Assembly (NCBI RefSeq): GCF_036320965.1
Contig: NC_092269.1
Span: forward strand, 27,114,187 to 27,178,186
From: Panulirus ornatus
Lineage: Eukaryota > Arthropoda > Malacostraca > Decapoda > Palinuridae
Reading direction: 5' to 3'
DNA length: 64,000 nucleotides
Shown here: positions 29,319-40,599 of the stretch, one piece after another
Position numbering within the stretch: position 1 is the first letter of the stretch
How the letters are laid out: each line of letters opens with the position of its first letter
Translations under genes and position numbers: made by a program
The notes under the pieces: generated by a model
What the model was told of the DNA's origin: nothing
Database searches by the model: none
Seen by the model: the letters and a program-made list of their open reading frames with translations, nothing else

Positions 29319-29460
29319 GCGATCGTAGCCTTAGCGGTAGCCTGTCAAGCAGGGGTCCCGGGTTCGATCCTAGCTTTTGGAGGTTTGTGTGTTATATTGA
29401 AGTGGACGCTCATCTGCACTCTATTCGAATATAGATATAAATGTAAATGTATATGTGTAA
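29319..29460 (+). mobile_element. Candidate tRNA-derived SINE
   Basis: An A-box-like TAGCCTTAGCGG (29326-29337) and a B-box-like GGTTCGATCC (29361-29370), spaced as in tRNA genes, indicate an internal RNA polymerase III promoter. The flanking arms do not pair well enough for a functional tRNA. The head is followed by ~70 bp of unrelated sequence and an AT-rich repeated end (ATATAGATATAAATG...), the layout of a tRNA-derived SINE. Only one copy is in the window, so repetitiveness cannot be shown here. Confidence 0.45.
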
Positions 29461-30104
29461 TCTAAGTTGTGCCTAAGCCAGTTATGTATTTCATTGTATG
29501 CTATACACTGATTCAAAGTGTGTTTCAATGCATAACTACAACAGTTGCGCAGCTCTATTACCTCACATTCACCCTTTCACTGATGGCTTGATTCCAGGAG
29601 TGCTGACCCCCGCCATTCCTGCCCTTTCATATTGTTTCTGGAAAAAGGCAGAGTAATACATTCCCTGACAGGTTAACTTTATTTTTATATCCTGTGTAGT
29701 CCCGGAGTGGCATGTCTCTGATATTTTGGCCCATTGGGGCTTGGGGGGGGTGTATTTTTACTTCAACATTATTCTTTTTTAAGGTTAAAGCAATATTCTC
29801 TTTGACGAATAATCCTGAAGGTATGGGTCACACACTGGTAGCGTGTGGTTGATGAGAACCAGCGGGTCAAGTTGAAATGCAGCTGCGCCTCTCCCCTCCC
29901 TTTTTTCTTTTTCAAATTCCACTTTTATGAAGAAGATTTAAGTCTCTATAACCGGTTCAGGAGAGAAATATTAACCGTAGTATTTACGGTAATACTGTAG
30001 GACTCTGTAGTCGATAGAGGCTTTTACTACATCAACTCTGGATAATCTGTTGTTGAAGGCCAGAGTTTTCACTGATCCATTTAATCTTTATCCCAAACCT
30101 TCAG

Positions 30105-30250
30105 GAAATGAATGATCTTATAATTTTCTTTATTCTTCTGTGTATAAATGAATTTATCATTTTCTTTATCCTTCACTGTATGCGATATTATTATCGTTTT
30201 CTTATCATTCAGTGTATGAATGAATTTACCATTTTCTTTATATTTCATGT
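30105..30250. repeat. Degenerate ~50-bp tandem repeat
   Basis: About three imperfect units sharing ATGAAT(G/T), ATTTTCTTTAT and TGTAT. Visible by eye only; unit boundaries are approximate. Confidence 0.45.
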
Positions 30251-31540
30251 AAGTCGAAAGAATTTGGCGGGAAACTCGAACTCAGACGAACATAAAGGCA
30301 TACCAGGACGGGAAATAGTCTCAGGGATAACCCAGCTGTATCACTTTCGTACAGTGGAACGCAATGGATGCTCTCACACATATTGCCTTCACTCCAAAGA
30401 AAATAAAAATAGTTTTGGTGTAAAGACACATGTGACGTCGGACACATCCAGGACACATACATGAAGGAGGTAAATGCTAGACAACTGGAAATTCCAGGCT
30501 GCTTATGATTCCAGGGATGTCTGGGCCTATGATAAATGGTCATATCTTTGATCCCACATAGGCGTATCCTGTATCGAAATTTTTCTTCGAGCAGTGAAGA
30601 AATGGATGTCCATGGAAGGTGACTGGCTTTTACAAAAATCTAAAGAAAACACATGGTAACCCATGAGATCTGTTTGCTAGTTACAGGCTAACCCCGAAGA
30701 CTGATTTACTACTGAGAGATTTTTTTTCCCTCGTTCATCATCTCACCTTCAACTAAAGAACAAACTATTGTACCTTAGCAGACCACATCACAGATGTACT
30801 TAAAAAAATAGCTATGAGATGTAACCTTTGTGTGTCCTGCCAAACCCACCTGCACCTAAGGGGAACTTGCGAACTCACTATTTGCTACAACAGCTGCTCG
30901 ATGCACGAGGAAATGACCACCAAATCAGTCATACTTCTCACATCTCCCAGATCCTGAAATCAACTGTTCCTCAAGAAAAGATGTGGAACGTAAGTGAGAC
31001 AAGGTGGGCCATGTTCCAAGGATCAATAGATGACCAGCAAGATCATCATGATCTGGGACAGATGGACACCTACTTTGCAACTGGATTTACAGACACTGTC
31101 CTCCTGATGGCAAATTACTCCACACACAAACAACATGATCACCGGCGTTAAGTGATAGAGGTGACCAAAGTCAGTGTGAACAGTTGTCATCAGAATTCCC
31201 TTACCTGCAAAAGGTTTTCGTCCAATGATGATGAGAAGTTCTGGGGTCAATCAGACGAGGTGGCATGAGTGGTGTCAGCTCTTCAATCAAGAGCAAACTC
31301 TGGACAAAAGTCTACATCGTGCAGTTAAAGACGCCCCAGTGTAGGATGGCTTACAGTAAAAACCTCAAGCATTAGACTCTCAGGGTGGATCAAAGAGAGG
31401 TTTGCTCGGGCAGCAGCGCTTGATGGTGTTATCAATTAGCCTTTCTAATTAGTTCATAATTAGCCTCACTAGATACCCTTTTGACCAGGTGGGGAAAATC
31501 AGAACACACCTCACATGGTTAATATATGATCACTCATATC

Positions 31541-31775
31541 ACGTATGAGGTATATAGTGTGTAGGGTGTATTGAAGATGTGCTCTGTAAAGTACGTTAAA
31601 GGTGTGCTGCCTGGGGCAACCTGGAGAAGTGCTGTGTGAGGAGTGTTCAAGTGTTGCGTCATGTATGTTGAAGTGGTGGATATATTGGAGATGTGCTGTG
31701 TGGGACGCGTTGGAGATGCTCTGTGTAAGTCTTGTTGGTGAAGTGCCGCATGGTGCAAGATGGAGATGCCTGGGT
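31541..31775. repeat. Degenerate GTG-rich minisatellite
   Basis: Repeated variants of TTGGAGATGTGCTGTGTGGG, TGAAGTG and similar, with a poorly kept period of roughly 30-35 bp. Similar words recur at 35760-35835, on the far side of L9 and the 28-bp array. Confidence 0.45.
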
Positions 31776-31830
31776 GTTGTCGCCTGTGCTTGCAGCGAGC
31801 AAGCTGATTCACTCGGTTGTTTCGCCGCTG

Positions 31831-33053
31831 AGTGAGTATCTTGAAGGTTTATTGAAAATGTTAGATGATAGGGTGTTTTGGTCGAGGTGGTGTGCGAAGT
31901 GAGAGGCTCAGGGAGAATGGTTTCGTAAACAGAGAAGAGGTAGTGAAAGCTTTAGGGAAGATGAAAGCCGGCAAGGCGGTGGGATTGGATGGTATTGCAG
32001 TGGAATTTAGCAAAAAAGGGGGTGACTTTGTTGTTGACTGATTGGTGAGGATATTCATGGTGAAGTGCCTGGGGATTGGCGGAATGCATGCATACTGCCT
32101 TTGTACAAAGGCAAAGGGGATAAAGGTGAGTGTTCAAATTACAGAGGTATCAGTTTGTTGAGTATTCCTGGGAAATATAAGGGAGGGTATTGATTGAGAG
32201 GGTGAAGGCATGTACATAGCATCAGATTGGGGAAGAGCAATGTGGTTTCAGAAGTGGTAGAGGATATGTGGATCAGGTGTTTGCTTTGAAGAATGTATGC
32301 GAGAAATACTTAGAAAAGCAAATGGATTTGTATGTAGCATTTATGGATCTGGAGAAGGCATATGCTAGAGTTGATAGAGATGCTCTGTGGAAGGTATTAA
32401 GAATATATAATATGGGAGGCAAGTTGTTAGAAGCAATGAAAAGTTTTTATCGAGAATGTAAGGCACGTGTACGAGTAGGAAGAGAGAAAAGTGATTGGTT
32501 CCCAGTGAATGTCCGTTTGCGGTAGGGATATGTGATGTCACCATGGTCGTTTAGTTTGTTTATGGATGGGGTTCTTCGGGAGGTGAATGCAAGAGTTTTG
32601 GAGAGAGGGGCAATTATGCAGACTGTTGTTGATAAGAGGACTTGGGAAGTAAGTCAGCTGTTGTTCGCTAATGATACATCGCTGGTGGCTTATTTATGTG
32701 AGAAACTGCAGAAGCTGGTGACTGAGTTTGGTAAAGTGTGTGAAAGAAGAAAGCTGAGAGTAAATGTGAATAAGAGCAAGGTAGTACAGTAGGGTTGAAG
32801 GACAAGTCAATTGGGAGGTAAGTTTGAATGGAGAAAAACTGGAGGAAGTGAAGTGTTTTAGATATCTGGGTGTGGATTTGGCAGCGGATGGAACCATGGA
32901 AGTGGAAGTGAATCATAGGGTGGGGGAGGGGACCAAAGTTCTGGGAACGTTGAAGAATGTGTGGAAGGCGAGAACATTATCTCGGAAAGCAAAAATAGGT
33001 ATGTTTGAAGGAATAGTAATTCCAACAATGTTGTATGGCTGCGAGGCGTGGGC
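31831..33053 (+). mobile_element. RTE-like LINE copy L9, cut off by a minisatellite
   Basis: Plus-strand fragment from the SEYFEGLLN linker to the YGCEAWA region. Frames: 32268-32525 ([14 protein letters not shown]), 32532-32792 and 32824-33053. Stops and small deletions are frequent; the FADD motif reads FAND, losing one catalytic-type aspartate, and the RQG motif is followed by a TAG. The element stops abruptly at CGTGGGC (33053), where the 28-bp array begins. The C-terminal tail and 3' UTR are absent. Confidence 0.9.
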
Positions 33054-34765
33054 AGGACGAATACCAACATCACCCCACAGCAGGAAGAATACCAGCAACG
33101 CCCCAAAGCAAGACGAATACCAGCATCACCCCACAGCGGGACGAATACAAACATCGCCCCGCAGCAAGACGAATACCAGCATCACCCCACAGCAAAACGA
33201 ATACCAACATCACAGCAGGACGGATACCAACATCTACCCACAGCAGGACGAATGCAAACATCGCCCCGCAGCAAGACGAGTACCAGCATCACCCCACAGT
33301 AAGACAAATACCAACATCGCCGCACAGCATTACGAATACCAACATCACCTCACAGCAAGACAATTACCAACATCGCCGCACAGCAGGACGAATACCAATA
33401 TCACCCCACAGCGGGACAAGAGCCAACATAACCCCACAGGAAGACGAATACCAACATTGCCCCACAGTGGGACAAATACCAACATCACCCCACAGCAAGA
33501 CAAATAACAACATCGCCCCACAGCAGGACGAATACCAATATCACCCCACAGCGGGACGAATATCAACATCACCACACAGCAGGACGAATATCAAGATCAC
33601 CCCACAGCGGGGCGAATAACAACATCGTCCCACAGCATTACGAATACCAACATCACCCCACAGCAGGACGAATACCAACATCACCCCACAGCGGGACGAA
33701 TACCAACATCACCACACAGCAAGACAAACACTAACACAGCAGGATGAATACCAACATCACCCAACAGCAGGACGAATACCAACATCACCCTTATCAAGAC
33801 GAATACCGCCATCACCCCACAGCGGGACGAATACCACCATCGCCCCACAGCAAAACGAATACAAACATCACCCCACAGCAGGACGAATATCAACATCACC
33901 CCACAGCAAGACTAATACCAACATCACCCCACAGTAGGACGAATACCAACATCACCCCACAGCGAGACGAATACCAACATCACCCCACAGCGGGATGAAC
34001 ACCAACATCACCCCACAGCTGGACGAATATCAACATCGCCCCAAAGCAGGACGAATACCAACATCACCCCGCAGCGGGATGAATACCCACATCGCCTCAC
34101 AGCGGGATGAATACCAACATCACCCCACAGCGAGACGAATACCAACATCACCCCATAGCAAGACGAATGCCAAAATCGCCCCGCAGCAAGATGAATACCA
34201 ACATCGCTCCACAGAAGGACGAATACCATCACCTCACAGCAGGACAAATACCAACATCACCCCACAGCGGGACGAATACCAACATCAGCCCACAGTAGGA
34301 CGAATATCAACATCGTCCCACAACAGGACGAATACCAACATTACCCCGCAGCGGGACGAATACCAACATCGCCCCACAGCAGGACGAATACCAGCATCGT
34401 CCCACAACAGGACGAATACCAACATTACCCCACAGCGGGACGAATACCAACATCACCCCACAGTAGGACGAATACCAACATCACCCCACAGCGGGACGAA
34501 TACCAACATCACCCCACAGCGGGACAAATACCAACATCACCCCACAGTAGGACGAATATCAACATCGTCCCACAACAGGACGAATACCAACATTACCCCG
34601 CAGCGGGACGAATACCAACATCGCCCCACAGCAGGACGAATACCAGCATCGTCCCACAACAGGACGAATACCAACATTACCCCACAGCGGGACGAATACC
34701 AACATCACCCCACAGTAGGACGAATACCAACATCACCCCACAGCGGGACGAATATCAACATCGCC
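33054..34765. repeat. 28-bp minisatellite array, subfamily A
   Basis: About 60 units of GGGACGAATACCAACATCACCCCACAGC-type sequence; the 28-bp period is directly countable (for example 34441 to 34469). Variants alternate ACCAACATC / ACCAGCATC, CACC / CGCC and GCGGGA / GCAGGA. A nine-unit, 252-bp higher-order repeat starts at 34291 and again at 34543. The unit has no stop codon in any of its three plus frames, so long open frames here (for example 33995-34780) are probably incidental. Confidence 0.95.
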
Positions 34766-35366
34766 CCATGGTGGGACTGACACGAACATCGCTCCATGAT
34801 GGGACTGACATCAACATCCCCCACAGTGGGACTGACGTGAAAATCATGCCACGATGGGACTGACATCAACATCCCCCCACTGTGGGACTGACACCAACAT
34901 CGCCCCATGATGGGACTGACATCATCCCCACAGTGGGACTGACATCAACATCGCCCCATAATGGGACTGAGATCAACAACCCCCACAGTGGGACTGACAT
35001 CAACATCCCCCACAGTGGGACTGACATCAACATCGCCCCATGATGGGACTGACATCAACATCCCCCACAGTGGGACTGACATCAACATCCCCCACAGTGG
35101 GACTGACATCAACATCCCCCACAGTGGGACTGACATCAACATCGCCCCATGATGGGACTGACATCAACATCCCCCACAGTGGGACTGACATCAACATCGC
35201 CCCACAGTACGACTGAATCACCATCGCACCATGATGGGACTGACAAGACATCGCCCCATGATGGGACTGACATCAACATCCCCCACAGAGGGACTGACAT
35301 CAACATCCCATTGTGAGACTGACATCAATATCGTCCCATGATGGGACTGACATCAACATCGCCTTA
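34766..35366. repeat. 27-28-bp minisatellite array, subfamily B
   Basis: Continues directly from subfamily A but with GGGACTGACATCAACATC as the core, alternating endings CCCCCACAGT (27 bp) and GCCCCATGAT (28 bp). It is homologous to A (GGGACxxAxAxCAACATC) and switches at about 34766. It ends near 35366. Confidence 0.93.
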
Positions 35367-35862
35367 CGAGGGGGTGAATACGACGAACATCACGCCACAA
35401 CTGAACCTTCTGTGGGCTCCGGAGAACTGAATTACCGCTACCAGTGAACGGATTAGACTCCTCCAGCAGGCAGTCAGCATCATCAGATCAAAGAAGCTCC
35501 CTCCCTCCCCCCTACACACACACACACACACACACACACGTTTTTTCAATCACGGATTCTGTCGGGGAAAATTCCCTCCCATGATGGATTTTTTCTCTCC
35601 TAATCTTTCTTTTTCTCCCCTTGAGGAAAAGGAGGGGAAATTAAAAAAACATGGAGGGTATGGCTTGATTCTCACACGGGTTCTATCGCTGGAGACAGAC
35701 AGGACTGGATATATTCTGGGAAGGCGCGCCGTCGTGTCAGCGACTTTAAGGACTGAAATGTGAGACATATCGGAGATATGGTGTGGTGGAGCATCCGAGG
35801 AACGCGTTTGAAATACGTTATGTGAGTTACGTTGATGATTTTGACTGTAAATGAATATACAA
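35367..35862. other. Unassigned sequence with a short (CA)n run
   Basis: Contains (CA)n at 35514-35539. Around 35760-35835 there are words similar to the GTG-rich repeat left of L9. No recognised gene. Confidence 0.45.
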
Positions 35863-36512
<650 letters not shown>

Positions 36513-36783
36513 AGACCTAAGTTAAAGTACCCTAGATCTTTCATTAATAAATCCCTTAAGTTAGCAAAGAAATCATTTTATAAAGTTAAGCCCAAACCTC
36601 CCATTGACACCAAGAATCTTTTAGTTCTCTCTTTTAATAATAATTTCACTTTGCTTCCCATGCTGCTTAAATCCTTTAATGTAAATGTTGCCTTTAGCAA
36701 CAATAATACTATAAAGAATATCTTGATCAGGAATTCACCAAAAAATTCTCTTGGTTGCATCTATAAAGTTCCTTGTGGAGACT
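36513..36783 (+). mobile_element. Penelope-like element fragment P3b
   Basis: Plus-strand segment from the region encoding KLKYPRSF to GCIYKVPCG. It joins the RTE fragment L10 directly at about 36783 (GTGGAGACT then TTTTTTAATAAATT). The joining point lies inside both coding regions, with no TA repeat between. Confidence 0.85.
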
Positions 36784-37084
36784 TTTTTAATAAATTCCAC
36801 TGCAATACCATCCAAACCTGCTGCCTTGCCGGCTTTCATCTTCCGAAAAGCTTTTACTACCTCTTCTCTGTTTACCAAATCATTTTCCCTAACCCTCTCA
36901 CTTTGCACACCACCTCGACCAAAACACCCTATATCTGCCACTCTATCATCAAACACATTCAACAAACGTTCAAAATACTCACTCCATCTCCTTCTCACAT
37001 CACCATTACTTGTTATCACCTCCCCATTTGCGCCCTTCACTGAAGTTCCCATCTTCTCCCTTGTCTTACGCACTTTATTTACCT

Positions 37085-37088
<4 letters not shown>
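36784..37088 (-). mobile_element. RTE-like LINE fragment L10
   Basis: About 300 bp of the linker to finger region (NKVRKTREKMGTS to [12 protein letters not shown]), open on the minus strand. The 3' side is fused to P3b; the 5' side ends in TA repeats. Confidence 0.88.
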
Positions 37089-37139
<51 letters not shown>

Positions 37140-37144
37140 TTTTA
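37089..37144. repeat. (TA)n and T-run
   Basis: About 35 bp of TA and ~20 T, complementary to the poly-A and TA tail of L11. Confidence 0.93.
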
Positions 37145-38740
<1,596 letters not shown>

Positions 38741-38927
38741 GTCGTAGAAGGCGACTTAAAGGTAAGGGAGCGGGGGGGCTGGAAATCCTCCCCTCTCGTT
38801 TTTTTTTAATTTTCCAAAAGAAGGAATACAGTAGGGGGGCCAGGTGAGGATATTCCCTCAAAGGCCCAGTCCTCTGTTCTTAACGCTACCTCGCTAACGC
38901 GGGAAATGGCGTATAGTTGGAAAGAAA

Positions 38928-38931
<4 letters not shown>
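38741..38931 (+). mobile_element. Short non-autonomous element S2 (5'-truncated)
   Basis: S-family sequence in plus orientation, starting at GTCGTAGAAGGCGAC and ending GGAAAGAAAAG before TA repeats. The 3' motif GCTACCTCGCTAACGCGGG is near-identical to the RTE 3' end. Confidence 0.85.

Positions 38932-38985
<54 letters not shown>
38932..38985. repeat. (TA)n microsatellite
   Basis: About 52 bp of TA repeats between the tail ends of S2 (plus) and S3 (minus). Confidence 0.95.
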
Positions 38986-38988
<3 letters not shown>

Positions 38989-39230
38989 TCTTTTCTTTCT
39001 TTCATACTATTCGCCATTTCCCGCATTAGCAAGGTAGCGTTAAGAACAGAGGACTGGGCCTTTGAGGGAATATCCTCATCTGGCCCCCTTCTCTGTTCCT
39101 TCTTTGGGAAAAAAAAAAAAAACAAGAGGGGAGGATTTCAGCCCCCCGCTCCCTTCCCTTTTAGTCGCCTTCTACGACACGCAGGGAATACATGGGAAGT
39201 ATTCTTTCTCCCCTATCCCCAGGGATATAT
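38986..39230 (-). mobile_element. Short non-autonomous element S3 (complete)
   Basis: Full ~245-bp S copy in minus orientation, from the 3' end (CTTTCTTTC / CGCCATTTCCCGC in plus view) to the 5' end CCCCAGGGATA, with an A-run at ~39110-39122 in the middle. It abuts the S4 fragment without a gap. Confidence 0.88.
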
Positions 39231-39260
39231 ATTTTTCTTTTTCTTTCTTTCGTACTATTC

Positions 39261-39331
<71 letters not shown>

Positions 39332-39334
39332 ATA
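39231..39334 (-). mobile_element. S-family 3'-end fragment S4 plus (TA)n
   Basis: A ~35-bp 3' end of another S copy (TTTCTTTCTTTCGTACTATTCGCC region) followed by ~70 bp of TA repeats. Confidence 0.7.
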
Positions 39335-39495
39335 TTCTTTCCTTTTTCTTTCAAACTATTCGCCATTTCCCGCATTAGCGAGGTAGCGTTAAGAACAGAG
39401 GACTGGGCCTTTGAGGGAATACCCTCACCTGGCCCAATTCTCTGTTCCTTCTTTTGAAAAAAAAAAAAAAAAAAAAAAGAATAAAAAAAAAAAAA
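39335..39495 (-). mobile_element. Short non-autonomous element S5 (3' half) and A-run
   Basis: The 3' half of an S copy in minus orientation, ending at CCTTCTTTTG and an A-rich run (39458-39495). The 5' half is missing; PLE fragment P4 follows directly. Confidence 0.82.
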
Positions 39496-39759
39496 TGAGT
39501 CCACGTGGAAAATGAAACACGAAAAGTTCCCAAGTGCACTTTCGTGTAATAATCACATCATCAGGGGAGATACAAGAGAGAAATACAACAGTCAGTTGAT
39601 ATACATCGAAGAGACGAAGCTAGGATGCTATTTGGTAAACATGTGATTGTCCAAAACATACAACGAGCGTTCATAAACTTATTATTTTACAAATCTTATC
39701 AACAATGAAGTTATCTAATTTGTATAGACCATCACTAATATCAAGATTATAATTCTTTG
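39496..39759 (-). mobile_element. Penelope-like element fragment P4
   Basis: Minus-strand PLE terminal repeat and the last codons of the endonuclease. It carries a hammerhead-like site. It is fused directly to L12 at 39759 (TTCTTTG/ATGTGCTGG). Confidence 0.88.
39528..39568 (-). ncRNA. Candidate hammerhead ribozyme in P4
   Basis: Minus strand: TCCC, CTGATGA, GAAA, GTGCAC, TT, GGGA. Identical in core and spacing to the sites at 9761 and 515. Confidence 0.65.
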
Positions 39760-40547
39760 ATGTGCTGGAAATGAGATGTTTGAGGACAATACGTGGTGTG
39801 AGGTTGTTTGATCGAGTAAGTAATGTAAAGGTAAGAGAGATGTGTGGAAATGAAAAGAGGGTGGTTGAGAAAGCAGATGAGGGTGTTTTGAAATGGTTTG
39901 GTCATATGGAGAGAATGAGTGAGGAAAGATTGACAAAGAGGATATATGTGTCAGAGGTGGAGGGAACGAGGAGAAGTGGGAGACCAAATTAGAGGTGGAA
40001 AGGTGGAGTGAAAAAGATTTTGAGTGGTCGGGGTCTGAATATGCAGGAGAATGAAAGGCGTGCAAGGAATAGAGTGAATTGGAACGATGTGGTATACCAG
40101 GGTCGACGTGCTGTCAGGGGATTGAACCAGGGCATGTAAAGCGTCTGGGGTAGACCATGGAAAGTTTTGTGTGGCCTGGAAGTGGAAAGGGAGATGTGGT
40201 TTCGGTGCATTATTACATGACAGCTAGAGACTGAGTGTGAACGAATGGGGCCTTTGTTGTCTTTTCCTAGTGCTACCTCGCACACATGAGGGGGGTGGGG
40301 GTTGATATTCCATGTGTGGCGAGGTGGCGATGGGAATAAATAAACGCAGACAGTATGAAGTAAGTATATGTGTATATAAGTATATGTCTCTGGGTGTATA
40401 TATATGTGTATATTGAGATGTATAAGTATATATATTTGCGTGTGTGGACGTGTATGTATATACATGTGTATGTGGTTGGGTTGGGCCATTCTTTCGTCTG
40501 TTTCCTTGCGCTACCTCGCTAACGCGGGAGACAGCGACAAAGCAAAC
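39760..40547 (+). mobile_element. RTE-like LINE fragment L12 (C-terminus and long 3' UTR)
   Basis: Plus-strand fragment starting at [10 protein letters not shown], with the C-terminal tail frame (39762-39992, stop at the RPN-W position where TGG is TAG) and the long 3' UTR to GCGACAAAGC. The tail is AATAAATAATA followed by a short TA run. Confidence 0.88.
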
Positions 40548-40599
40548 TAAGATAAATAATAAATAATATATATATATATATATGTTTCTTTTTCTTTTT

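Larger units (their letters stand above)
29461..31830. other. Mostly unique island without a recognised gene
   Basis: This is the longest stretch not explained by the two retroelement families. It contains imperfect repeats of an ATGAAT..ATTTTCTTTAT..TGTATG unit at 30105-30250 and a GTG-rich degenerate tandem repeat at 31541-31775. The open frames (for example 30828-31151 plus, 107 codons, and 30108-30464 plus) have no domain I recognise and no supporting context. An exon or an old decayed repeat cannot be excluded. Confidence 0.5.

Noticed and set aside
29319..29393. Functional tRNA gene
   Set aside because: Box-like motifs are present, but the acceptor and T arms do not pair properly. A SINE head fits better.
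30828..31151. 107-codon frame in the unique island as a possible host gene or exon
   Set aside because: No recognised domain, no splice or neighbouring evidence. Length is within chance for this composition.
33995..34780. 261-codon open frame in the minisatellite, rich in Thr, Pro, His and Gln
   Set aside because: The 28-bp unit has no stop in any plus frame, and 28 is not divisible by 3, so all frames stay open automatically. No start or promoter context supports a gene.
33054..35366. CRISPR-like array of regular ~28-bp repeats
   Set aside because: Units are contiguous with no unique spacers, and the surrounding DNA is eukaryotic. It is a minisatellite.
38741..38931. MITE (DNA transposon) interpretation of the S family
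   Set aside because: There are no terminal inverted repeats. The ends match RTE 5' and 3' ends and the 3' tail is A-rich, which fits a LINE-dependent element.
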